DNA from: Streptomyces sp. C10-9-1
GTDB taxonomy: Bacteria; Actinomycetota; Actinomycetes; Streptomycetales; Streptomycetaceae
Reading direction: 5' to 3'
Length of the DNA stretch: 64,000 nt
NCBI RefSeq assembly: GCF_024497955.1
Contig: NZ_JANHKP010000013.1
Location: 180,086-244,085, forward strand
In this document: in pieces, positions 41,075 to 49,181 of the stretch
Layout of the letters: every line of letters starts with the position of its first letter
Position numbering within the stretch: the first letter of the stretch is position 1
Made by a program: the position numbers and the translations under genes
Notes under the pieces: generated by a model
Database searches by the model: none
Told to the model about the DNA's origin: nothing
What the model saw: the letters and a program-made list of their open reading frames with translations, nothing else

Positions 41075-43144
41075 ATGACCGATCAGGACACGCTGTCGGT
41101 GAACACCATCCGCGGCCTGTGCATGGACGCCATCCAGCAGGCCGAGTCGGGGCACCCCGGGACCCCGATGGGCATCGCCCCCGTGGCGTACACCCTGTGG
41201 CAGAGGTTCCTGCGCTTCGACCCGCAGGACCCCGTCTGGCCCAACCGGGACCGCTTCGTCCTCTCCGAGGGGCACGCCTCGGCGCTGCTGTGGTCGCTGC
41301 TGCACCTGTCCGGCGTACGGGCGGTGGACGCGGACTACGAGGTGCTCGGACGGCCCGCGGTCGCCCTCGACGACCTCAGGGCCTTCCGCCAGCTCGACTC
41401 CCGGTGCCCCGGGCACCCCGAGTACCGCTGGACCAGCGGGGTGGAGACGACCACCGGCCCCCTCGGCCAGGGAGTCGCCACCTCGGTCGGCATGGCGCTG
41501 GCCGGGCGCTGGCTCGCCGACCGCTACAACCGGGACGGCTTCGACCTGTTCGACTTCGACGTCTACGCGCTCGCCGGGGACGGCTGCATGATGGAGGGCA
41601 TCTCCTCCGAGGCCGCCTCCGCCGCCGGGCACCAGGGGCTGGCGAACCTGTGCTGGATCTACGACTCCAACCGGGTCACCATCGAGGGCCACACCGACAT
41701 CACGTTCACCGAGGACGTGGCGGCCCGCTTCCTGGCCTACGGATGGAACGTCACCACCGTGGCCGACGCCAACGACCTGGACGCCGTGGCCCGCGCGCTG
41801 CACACCTTCCGCGCCGAGACCGAGCGCCCCACCCTGGTCGTGGTGCACAGCCACATCGGATACGGCTCGCCCGTGGAGGACTCCCCCCGCGCCCACGGCA
41901 CGCCCTTCGGCGAGGAGGGGGTCCGCAGCACCAAGCGCTTCCTCGGCCTGCCGCCCGACGAGCGCTTCCACGTGCCCGAGGCGGTCCGCGAGGACTTCGC
42001 CCGGGGCATCGGCGCCCGCGGGAAGCGGCTGCGCACCGCCTGGGAGGAGCGCTTCGAGGCATACCGCCGCGCCTGGCCCTCGGAGGCCGACGAGATCACC
42101 CGCATGCAGCGCCGGGAACTCCCCGAGGACTGGGAGGCGGCCCTGCCCCAGTTCCCGCCCGACCCGAAGGGCCTGGCGAGCCGGGACTCCTCGGGCCGGG
42201 TCCTCAACGCGCTGGCCGAGCGGGTGCCCTGGCTGCTGGGCGGCTCCGCCGACCTGTCGCCGTCCACGAAGACACGGCTGACCTTCGACGGCGCGGGGGA
42301 CCTGGAGCCCGACGAGCCGGGCGGGCGCAACCTGCACCTGGGGGTGCGCGAACACGCCTCCGCGGCGATCGCCAACGGCATGGCGCTGACCAAGCTGCGG
42401 CCCTACTGGTCCGGGTTCCTCATCTTCTCCGACTACGCCAAGGGAGCCATCCGGCTGTCCGCGCTGATGGAGATCCCCGTGGTGCACATCTTCACCCACG
42501 ACTCCATCGGCGTCGGCGAGGACGGCCCCACCCACCAGCCGGTCGAACAGCTCGCGGGCCTGCGGGCCATGCCCGGCCTGCTGGTCTTCCGCCCCGCCGA
42601 CGCGGGGGAGGTCGTGGAGACCTGGCGGGCGGTGGCCGCGCTGCGCCACGAGCCCGCCGCCCTGGTGCTCTCGCGCCAGGCCCTGCCCACCCTCGACCGC
42701 TCCGCCCTCGCCCCCGCCTCCGGCACGGCCCGCGGCGCCTACGTCCTGGCCGACGCGCCCGACGGCGCCCCGCAGGTCCTGCTGCTGGCCACCGGCTCCG
42801 AGGTCTCCCTGGCCCTGTCGGCCCGGGAGGAACTCGCCGCCGAGGGCATCGCGGCCCGCGTGGTGAGCATGCCCTGCTGGGAACTCTTCGACCGGCAGCC
42901 GAGGGAGTACCGCGAGGCCGTGCTGCCACCGGGCGTCACCGCCCGCGTGGGGGTCGAGCAGGCGTCCACCTTCGGCTGGGACCGCTACGTCGGCGACCGG
43001 GGAGCGGTCGTCGGCATGCACACCTACGGCGCGTCGGCCCCGCTGAAGAAGCTGATCACGAAGTTCGGGTTCACACCCGAGCGGGTCGCCCAGGTCGCGC
43101 GGGACGTGCTCGCGGGCCGGGAGCAACCGCGGTCCGCCGCATGA
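41075..43144 (+). CDS. tkt: Transketolase
   Basis: This 689-residue thiamine-diphosphate enzyme moves two-carbon units between pentose, triose, tetrose and hexose phosphates. It has SGHPGTPMG, the cofactor motif GDGCMMEGISSEA near 165-180, HTDITFTEDV, the pyrimidine-domain LHLGVREHA with the conserved Glu, and a C-terminal EQASTFGWDRYVG. ATG 41075 gives the normal N-terminus (TLSVNTIRGLCMDAIQQAESGHPG); an in-frame GTG at 41030 would add 15 unrelated residues. The ribosome site is weak. First of a compact tkt-gnd-zwf group; the stop overlaps a 27-codon ORF. Confidence 0.94.
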   Translation: MTDQDTLSVNTIRGLCMDAIQQAESGHPGTPMGIAPVAYTLWQRFLRFDPQDPVWPNRDRFVLSEGHASALLWSLLHLSGVRAVDADYEVLGRPAVALDDLRAFRQLDSRCPGHPEYRWTSGVETTTGPLGQGVATSVGMALAGRWLADRYNRDGFDLFDFDVYALAGDGCMMEGISSEAASAAGHQGLANLCWIYDSNRVTIEGHTDITFTEDVAARFLAYGWNVTTVADANDLDAVARALHTFRAETERPTLVVVHSHIGYGSPVEDSPRAHGTPFGEEGVRSTKRFLGLPPDERFHVPEAVREDFARGIGARGKRLRTAWEERFEAYRRAWPSEADEITRMQRRELPEDWEAALPQFPPDPKGLASRDSSGRVLNALAERVPWLLGGSADLSPSTKTRLTFDGAGDLEPDEPGGRNLHLGVREHASAAIANGMALTKLRPYWSGFLIFSDYAKGAIRLSALMEIPVVHIFTHDSIGVGEDGPTHQPVEQLAGLRAMPGLLVFRPADAGEVVETWRAVAALRHEPAALVLSRQALPTLDRSALAPASGTARGAYVLADAPDGAPQVLLLATGSEVSLALSAREELAAEGIAARVVSMPCWELFDRQPREYREAVLPPGVTARVGVEQASTFGWDRYVGDRGAVVGMHTYGASAPLKKLITKFGFTPERVAQVARDVLAGREQPRSAA

Positions 43145-43224
43145 CCACGCCCGCGCCCGCTCGGCGCGCGGCGCAGAGCGTACGGAGGAAGGCCACCATG
43201 AAGCGACGGGGAGGATCACCGTGA
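43141..43224 (+). CDS. 27-codon basic small ORF bridging tkt and gnd
   Basis: ATG 43141 overlaps the tkt stop (ATGA), and the ORF's own TGA overlaps the GTG start of gnd, so it fills the gap exactly. The peptide (27 residues) holds eight Arg/Lys and no acidic residues: MTTPAPARRAAQSVRRKAT then MKRRGGSP. A strong GGAGGAAGG site precedes the internal ATG 43198, which could start an 8-residue version. It may serve as a translational bridge that keeps ribosomes coupled to gnd, or encode a small basic protein. Not recognised as any family. Confidence 0.4.
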   Translation: MTTPAPARRAAQSVRRKATMKRRGGSP

Positions 43225-44252
43225 CCACCAACACCCCCATGCAACTCGGCATGGTCGGGCTCGGACGCATGGGCGCCAACCTGGTGCGCCGCCTCATGCG
43301 CGACGGCCACACCTGCGTGGTGTACGACCTCGACCCCGACACCGTCCGCGAGGTGGAGCAGGAGGGCGCCGTCGCCGCCACCTCGCTGAAGGACCTCGTC
43401 GGCCGGCTCGACCGGCCCCGGAACGTCTGGCTGATGCTCCCCGCGGGCGTCGTCCAGCGCACCGTCGACGAACTGGCCGACCTCCTCGACACCGACGACG
43501 TCGTCATCGACGGCGGCAACTCCTACTACCGCGACGACATCGCCCGCGCGCGCCGACTCGCCCCGCAGGGAGTGCACTACGTCGACTGCGGCACCTCCGG
43601 AGGCGTCTGGGGCCTGGAGCGCGGCTACTGCCTGATGGTCGGCGGCGACGAGGCGGCGGTCCGGCGCCTCGACCCGCTGCTGCGCACCATCGCCCCGGGC
43701 AGGGGCAGCGCGGAGCCCACCCCGGGCCGGACCGCGACCACCGGAACCGCCCCCGAGGGCTACCTGCACTGCGGGCCCAGCGGCGCGGGCCACTTCGTGA
43801 AGATGGTCCACAACGGCGTGGAGTACGGGATGATGGCGGCCATCGCCGAGGGCCTGAGCATCATCCGCCACGCCGACGCCGGTCTGCGCGAGCGGACGGT
43901 CGACGCGGAGACCGCCCCGCTGCGGGACCCGGAGGCCTACGCCTACGAGATCGACGTCGCCGAGGTCGCCGAGGTCTGGCGACGCGGCTCGGTGGTCGGC
44001 TCCTGGCTGGTCGACCTGGTCGCCGACGCGCTGGCCCGGTCGCCCGGGCTGGACGGCTTCGCGGGCCGGGTGTCCGACTCCGGGGAGGGCCGCTGGACGG
44101 TCCTGGCGGCGGTCGACGAGAGCGTACCCGCACCCGTGATCACCGCCGCCCTGTACGAGCGCTACGGCTCGCGCGGACTGGGCGAGTTCACCGGGAAGGT
44201 GCTGTCGGCGATGCGCGGCGAGTTCGGCGGGCACGCCGAGAAGGCGGGCTGA
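43221..44252 (+). CDS. gnd: 6-phosphogluconate dehydrogenase, short (YqeC/GndA-like) form
   Basis: This 343-residue enzyme decarboxylates 6-phosphogluconate to ribulose 5-phosphate, reducing NAD(P). It has the Rossmann motif GLGRMGANLVRRL, VIDGGNSYYRDD, the substrate loop CGTSGGVWGLERGYCLMVGG, and the catalytic helix GPSGAGHFVKMVHNGVEYGMM. Length fits the shorter bacterial form, which often prefers NAD. GTG 43221 has GGGGAGG upstream and overlaps the small ORF's stop. zwf follows after 3 bp. Confidence 0.93.
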   Translation: MTTNTPMQLGMVGLGRMGANLVRRLMRDGHTCVVYDLDPDTVREVEQEGAVAATSLKDLVGRLDRPRNVWLMLPAGVVQRTVDELADLLDTDDVVIDGGNSYYRDDIARARRLAPQGVHYVDCGTSGGVWGLERGYCLMVGGDEAAVRRLDPLLRTIAPGRGSAEPTPGRTATTGTAPEGYLHCGPSGAGHFVKMVHNGVEYGMMAAIAEGLSIIRHADAGLRERTVDAETAPLRDPEAYAYEIDVAEVAEVWRRGSVVGSWLVDLVADALARSPGLDGFAGRVSDSGEGRWTVLAAVDESVPAPVITAALYERYGSRGLGEFTGKVLSAMRGEFGGHAEKAG

Positions 44253-44255
44253 ACC

Positions 44256-45707
44256 GTGCCGCTGCCGACCCCGGCGACGGGCCGCGGCCCCCGCCCGGAC
44301 GACCATGTGATCGTGCTCTTCGGCGCGACCGGGGACCTGGCCCGCCGCAAGCTGCTGCCCGGGCTGTTCCACCTGGCCCACGCCGGGCTGATGCCGGAGC
44401 GCTACCGGATCGTGGGCTCGGCCCCCGCCGCCGTCGCCCTCGGCGACGAGGAGTTCCGCGCCCACGCCCGGGAGGCGGTCGCCGAGTTCGGCCGGAGCAA
44501 GCCGGAGGGCGGGGCCTGGGAGGAGTTCGAGGCGGCGCTCTCCTTCGGTGCCGCCGACGCGGAGGACCCCCAGCCCCTGCTCGACGCCGTGCGGCGGGCC
44601 GAGCAGTCGCTCGGCGGCCACCCGGGCCGGCTCTGCCACCTGGCGGTGCCGCCGGCCGCGTTCGCCTCCGTCGTCCAGCTCCTCGGCGACACCGGGCTGG
44701 CCGAGGGCACGCGGGTGATCGTGGAGAAGCCCTTCGGCACCGACCTGCCGTCCGCCCGGTCCCTGGACGCCACCCTCCACGCCGTCTTCGACGAGTCGAT
44801 GATCTTCCGCATCGACCACTTCCTGGGCAAGGAGTCGGTGGACAACATCCTCGCCCTGAGGTTCGCCAACGGCATGTTCGAACCCGTCTGGAACCGGGAC
44901 CACATCAGCCATGTGCAGATCGACGTGCCGGAGCGGATCGGGATCGAGGGGCGGGCGGGGTTCTTCGAAGGCACCGGCACCTTCCGGGACATGATCGTCA
45001 CCCATCTCTTCCAGCTCATGGGGTTCGTGGCGATGGAACCCCCCACCTCCCTCACGGCGCGCGCACTGCGGGACGAGAAGGAGAAGGTCTTCCAGTCGCT
45101 GCGCCCGATCGACCCCGCCCACGTGGTGCGCGGCCAGTACACGGGCTACCGCGACGAACCGGGGGTGGACCCGCACTCCGACACCGAGACCTTCGCGGCC
45201 CTGCGCGTCGAGCTGGACAACTGGCGCTGGGCCGGGGTGCCGTTCTTCCTCCGGTCCGGCAAGTCCCTCGCCCAGGGGCGGCACATGGTCACCCTGGGCT
45301 TCCGCGAACCGGTGCTGCGGATGTTCGCACCCGACGCCGGTGCGGACGGCCCGCACGGCAACGTCCTGGCGATCGACTTCGACGACCCCGGGAGCATCAC
45401 CGCCCGCTTCCGGACCAAGCAGCCGGGACCCTCGATGCGCCTGGAGCAGGCCGAGATGGTCTTCGGCTACGCGGGCTCGTTCAACGAGGCGCACGCGCTG
45501 GAGGGGTACGAGCGCCTGATCCTGGACGCCATGCTGGGGGACCAGTCCCTGTTCACCCGCTCCGACGGCATCGAGCGCCTGTGGGAGGCCGCCACCCCGC
45601 TGCTGGAGGAGCCTCCGCCCGTCGAGCCCTACCGGCCGGGCTCCTGGGGCCCCGAGCGGATCGACCGGCTCATCGCTCCGTACCGCTGGAGCCTTCCGGA
45701 CCGCTGA
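44256..45707 (+). CDS. zwf: Glucose-6-phosphate 1-dehydrogenase
   Basis: This 483-residue enzyme oxidises glucose 6-phosphate to 6-phosphogluconolactone, making NADPH. It has the nucleotide motif FGATGDLARRKLLPG, EKPFGTDL, the substrate motif RIDHFLGKESVDN near residue 185, and a C-terminal FTRSDGIERLW. GTG 44256 lies 3 bp after gnd. No opcA allosteric partner is encoded nearby, unlike the usual Streptomyces zwf-opcA operons, so this may be a second, specialised isozyme. The 3' end overlaps the convergent cydB by 38 bp. Confidence 0.94.
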   Translation: MPLPTPATGRGPRPDDHVIVLFGATGDLARRKLLPGLFHLAHAGLMPERYRIVGSAPAAVALGDEEFRAHAREAVAEFGRSKPEGGAWEEFEAALSFGAADAEDPQPLLDAVRRAEQSLGGHPGRLCHLAVPPAAFASVVQLLGDTGLAEGTRVIVEKPFGTDLPSARSLDATLHAVFDESMIFRIDHFLGKESVDNILALRFANGMFEPVWNRDHISHVQIDVPERIGIEGRAGFFEGTGTFRDMIVTHLFQLMGFVAMEPPTSLTARALRDEKEKVFQSLRPIDPAHVVRGQYTGYRDEPGVDPHSDTETFAALRVELDNWRWAGVPFFLRSGKSLAQGRHMVTLGFREPVLRMFAPDAGADGPHGNVLAIDFDDPGSITARFRTKQPGPSMRLEQAEMVFGYAGSFNEAHALEGYERLILDAMLGDQSLFTRSDGIERLWEAATPLLEEPPPVEPYRPGSWGPERIDRLIAPYRWSLPDR

Positions 45708-46710
45708 GCAGCGGATCGGGCAGCAGCTCGCCCCGGGAGTCCAGACGGTAGAGCAGCACCAGCGCCGGACCCACCAGCACCACCGACACCAGCGAGACGA
45801 CCACCAGCCAGCCCATCGTGGCCTCCGCGCCCGCCCCCTCGGCCACGGTCAGCGAGGTGGGCAGCAGATACGGGCGCTGGGCCAGGCCCCAGGCGACGAC
45901 CACCGCGCCGACCGAGCCGACGGCGGCCGCCCGGGTGGGCAGCGTGGGCGCGTCGCGGACCAGCAGCCAGGCCGCGGCCAGCGCGCACAGCGCGGCCGCA
46001 CCCACCAGGGCCAGCCCCCAGCCGCCGGTCAACCGCTCGTGGACGTAGGGCGCGTCGTCCCGGGTCAGCACGATGCCCACGCCGGCCAGCGCGGCCAGGG
46101 CCACCAGCGTTCCCAGGGCCCGCCGCCGGAAGTAGCCGACCAGGTCCGGGTCCCCGTAGGTGCGGGCGTCGCCGGAGAGGAAGACCGCGCCGAGGAAGGC
46201 GGCCGCGGCCACCGTCATCAGCCCGGCCAGCACCGAGGTCGGGTTGGTCCAGGCGGACACCGAGGCGCTGCCGCCCGGCGCGACCCGCCCCGAGGCGACG
46301 CCCCCCACCGCCGCACCGAGGAAGTACGGGGTCAGGACCGAGGCGATCGCGAAGGCCGCCCCGTAGACGCGCCGTTCGGCCAGCCGCCGGGTGGGCTTGC
46401 GGAAGGCGAACCCCGCCCCGCGGAGCACCAGCCCCGCCGCCGCCAGCGCCAGCGGAACCCAGAGCACGGTGAACACCGCCTGGAACATGGCCGGGAACCC
46501 GGTCCACATCACCACCAGCACGAAGATCAGCCAGACGTTGTTGACCTCCCACACCGGCCCCACGGAGTGGTCGATCAGCGCGCGCGGACGCCTCCCGCGC
46601 CGCGCCCCGCCCGCGAGGAGGTCCCAGAACCCGGCGCCGTAGTCGGCGCCGCCCCCGCAGGCGTAGGCGAGCACGGCCAGCACCAGCACCCAGGCGACGA
46701 GATCGGCCAT
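45670..46710 (-). CDS. cydB: Cytochrome bd ubiquinol/menaquinol oxidase subunit II
   Basis: This 346-residue membrane subunit has eight to nine helices. It shows LADYGAGFWDLLAGG-type N-terminal motif (here CGGGADYGAGFWDLL), HSVGPVWEVNNVWLIFVLVVMWTGFP, and a central tract ending in AWGLAQRPYLLP, all conserved in CydB. With CydA it forms the oxygen-scavenging, non-proton-pumping terminal oxidase. The ATG overlaps the cydA stop (ATGA). No cydCD exporter genes follow, as expected from their separate location in some actinobacteria. Confidence 0.93.
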   Translation of the reverse strand: MADLVAWVLVLAVLAYACGGGADYGAGFWDLLAGGARRGRRPRALIDHSVGPVWEVNNVWLIFVLVVMWTGFPAMFQAVFTVLWVPLALAAAGLVLRGAGFAFRKPTRRLAERRVYGAAFAIASVLTPYFLGAAVGGVASGRVAPGGSASVSAWTNPTSVLAGLMTVAAAAFLGAVFLSGDARTYGDPDLVGYFRRRALGTLVALAALAGVGIVLTRDDAPYVHERLTGGWGLALVGAAALCALAAAWLLVRDAPTLPTRAAAVGSVGAVVVAWGLAQRPYLLPTSLTVAEGAGAEATMGWLVVVSLVSVVLVGPALVLLYRLDSRGELLPDPLLSGPEGSSGTER

Positions 46711-48179
46711 CACCGGCGTCCTCCGGAGGCGGGGGTGTGCGGGGGACGGGGTCCGTAGGGCGTGGCGTGCTCCGGGGACTCGGCCACGGAGGGCCGGCGG
46801 CCCTCGCGCACCCCGCTCCGTTCGTCCTCCAGGCGCCAGCGGGTGCGCATCCGCAGCAGGACGGTGAGGAACACCGCCAGCATCGCGGTGTACCCGGCCA
46901 CCACCACGCCGAGGACCGCCCACAGGGTGCCAGCGGGGGCGTCGGTGACGGCCTCCGCGACCCGCATGTGGCCGTAGACGATCCAGGGCTGGCGGCCCAC
47001 CTCGGTGGTGATCCAGCCCGCTTCGACGGCGACCAGGCAGGCGGCGCCCGACCCCGCGGCCGCCCACAGGAACCAGCGGGACCGGGGCAGGTCGCGGCGG
47101 CGCCACCACGCCCACGCGTACCAGAGCGCGAGGAGCAGCAGCACGCTGCCGATGCCGACCATCACGTCGAACGCGGTGTGCGCGACGGTCGCCTGACCGG
47201 GTGTCGGGCGGTCCCCCGGCGGCACCGAGGTCAGCCCCGTCACCCGGGTGCTCGGGCTGAACCCGGCGAGGATCGAGTCCAGCTGGGGGATTCTGATGCC
47301 CCCGGACACCGAACCGTCCGGGTTCAGGCGTCCGAAGATGTACTCCGGGACATGGGTGTCGGTCTCCCAGACCAGCTCCATCGCGGCGAACTTCACCGGC
47401 TGCTGGTGGAAGACGGACCGGGCGATGAAGTCCCCCAGGAACATCTGCACGGGGGCGAGCACCGCGGCGGCCGTGAAGGGCACGGTGAAGCCCAGCCGGT
47501 GGTAGCGGTCGCGGCGCCCGCGCAGCATTCCGGTGGCGTAGACGCCCGCCACCACGAAGCCCGCGGTCATGAACATCGCCACCACGAAGTGCCAGTACTC
47601 CGGGCCGAACATGGGCGTGAACACGGCCTTGCGCACGTCCACGTCCACGGGCTCGCCGTTCGCGTCCAGCCGGAAGCCCCGGGGGGTGTTCATCCAGGAG
47701 TTCGCGGCCAGGATGCCGAACGCCCCCAGCAGCGCCACCAGCGGCAGCGGCACCCCGAGGACGAAGTGGGTCCGCCGCCCGAGCCTGCGCCACCCGTACA
47801 GGTACACGGCGATCAGCACCGCCTCCAGGAAGAAGGCCCAGGCCTCGACCCCGAAGCCGAGGCCGAAGACGTCGCCCCAGCGACCCAGCAGCCCCGGCCA
47901 CAGCAGCCCGAGCTCGAAGGAGAGCACGGTGCCGGTGACCACGCCGACCGCGAACTGCACGGCCATCACCGCCGACCAGCGGCGGGCCAGCAGCCAGGCC
48001 ACCGGGTCGTCGGTGCGCAGCGCCCGGTAGTGCATCAGCAGGGTGATGAAGGGCAGGGCGACCCCGAGCGGCACCAGCAGGATGTGGACGCCGAGGCTGA
48101 AGGCCATCAGCTCGCGGGCCGGCAGCAGCTGCGGCGGGTCCTGCGCCAGCAGTTGCAGCGCCCCGGTCACCGGCGCCAC
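46710..48179 (-). CDS. cydA: Cytochrome bd ubiquinol/menaquinol oxidase subunit I
   Basis: About 489 residues with nine helices. It carries the haem-ligand His in SLGVHILLVPLG, the FAVGVVTGTVLSFELGLLWPG helix, a short actinobacterial Q-loop, GRQPWIVYGHMRVAEAV and a Met-containing helix typical of CydA. It accepts electrons from menaquinol and reduces oxygen at high affinity, working in hypoxia. GTG 48179 was chosen because homologues begin just before LQLLAQDPPQLLPARELMAF; GTG 48170 is equally possible. Cotranscribed with cydB. No Rex-type palindrome was found upstream. Confidence 0.92.
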   Translation of the reverse strand: MAPVTGALQLLAQDPPQLLPARELMAFSLGVHILLVPLGVALPFITLLMHYRALRTDDPVAWLLARRWSAVMAVQFAVGVVTGTVLSFELGLLWPGLLGRWGDVFGLGFGVEAWAFFLEAVLIAVYLYGWRRLGRRTHFVLGVPLPLVALLGAFGILAANSWMNTPRGFRLDANGEPVDVDVRKAVFTPMFGPEYWHFVVAMFMTAGFVVAGVYATGMLRGRRDRYHRLGFTVPFTAAAVLAPVQMFLGDFIARSVFHQQPVKFAAMELVWETDTHVPEYIFGRLNPDGSVSGGIRIPQLDSILAGFSPSTRVTGLTSVPPGDRPTPGQATVAHTAFDVMVGIGSVLLLLALWYAWAWWRRRDLPRSRWFLWAAAGSGAACLVAVEAGWITTEVGRQPWIVYGHMRVAEAVTDAPAGTLWAVLGVVVAGYTAMLAVFLTVLLRMRTRWRLEDERSGVREGRRPSVAESPEHATPYGPRPPHTPASGGRR

Positions 48180-48437
48180 CGGGCACCGGGCCCGGCCCCG
48201 CCGTGCACGGGGTCCGCACCCGTGGTTGCGTGCCCTGGCTGATAGTCCACCGTGAGGTCCTCCCCGCGTGGGTGCGCCGTCGCCGCTCACCCCACCACCG
48301 CGGGCAGGACTCCGGCGGGCTCACCCGGCCGCGTTGCTCCGGATGCCGCCCGAGCCTCCACCGGGCGGGTTCCCTCCCGGCGCGCCGCGCGGGCCTCCTC
48401 CCGCGGGAGACCGCCCCGCGCTCCTAGCCTCGTCGGC

Positions 48438-49181
48438 ATGCTGGGGCTTCCTGACCACGTACGCGCCTGCCTGTTCGACCTCGACGGGGTGCTCACCCGG
48501 ACCGCGAAGGTGCACGCGGCCGCCTGGAAGGAGATGTTCGACGGGTTCCTCCGCGCTCGCGCGGACCGCGAGGGAACCGCGTTCACGCCCTTCGACGCGG
48601 TCGAGGACTACGACGAGTACGTCGACGGCCGACCGCGCGAGGACGGAGTGCGCACCTTCCTCGCGGCACGCGGGGTGCGGCTGCCGGAGGGGTCGCCGGA
48701 CGACCCGCCGGGTGCCGAGACCGTGAACGGGCTCGGCACCCGCAAGAACGCCCTGGTGCTGCGCCGGATCCGCGAGGACGGAGTGGAGCCCTACCAGGGG
48801 TCGGTGGGCTACGTCCACGCGGTGCGGGCCGCCGGGCTGCGGTGCGCCGTGGTGTCCTCCAGCGCCAACTGCCGTGACGTGCTGGCGGCCGCCGGGATCG
48901 AGGACCTGTTCGACGGACGGGTCGACGGCGTGGTGGCGCACGAGCGGGGGCTGCGCGGCAAGCCCGCCCCCGACACCTATCTGGAGGGCGCCCGCGTCCT
49001 GGGGGCCGAGCCCGCCGAGGCGGCGGTCTTCGAGGACGCGCTCGCCGGTGTCGAGGCCGGGCGGGCCGGGGGCTTCGGCGTGGTCGTCGGCGTCGACCGG
49101 GTGGGGCAGGCCGAGCGCCTGAGGACACACGGGGCGGACGTGGTGGTCCGTGACCTGTCCGAACTCCTGGAGGCGCGGTGA
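48438..49181 (+). CDS. pgmB: Beta-phosphoglucomutase-type HAD hydrolase
   Basis: This 247-residue HAD protein has the nucleophile motif FDLDGVLTRT near residue 13, KMHAAAWKEMFDGFL-like cap start (here KVHAAAWKEMFDGFL), TRKNALVLRR, the motif II VVSSSAN, motif III KPAPDTYL and motif IV FEDALAGVEAG. The beta-phosphoglucomutase group has this same cap arrangement and converts beta-glucose 1-phosphate to glucose 6-phosphate. Its stop overlaps the GTG of the GH65 phosphorylase (GTGA), a pairing found in trehalose and maltose phosphorylase operons. This supports the functional call. Confidence 0.85.
   Translation: MLGLPDHVRACLFDLDGVLTRTAKVHAAAWKEMFDGFLRARADREGTAFTPFDAVEDYDEYVDGRPREDGVRTFLAARGVRLPEGSPDDPPGAETVNGLGTRKNALVLRRIREDGVEPYQGSVGYVHAVRAAGLRCAVVSSSANCRDVLAAAGIEDLFDGRVDGVVAHERGLRGKPAPDTYLEGARVLGAEPAEAAVFEDALAGVEAGRAGGFGVVVGVDRVGQAERLRTHGADVVVRDLSELLEAR

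Noticed and set aside
41008..43224. 738-codon frame overlapping transketolase in another frame
   Set aside because: It is a shadow of tkt, except for its last 27 codons, which are reported separately because they fit exactly between tkt and gnd.
48180..48437. Rex or DevR-type box upstream of cydA
   Set aside because: No TTGTGAA-type palindrome is present; a GGACTATCAGCC stretch is only loosely like a DevR box, too weak to claim.
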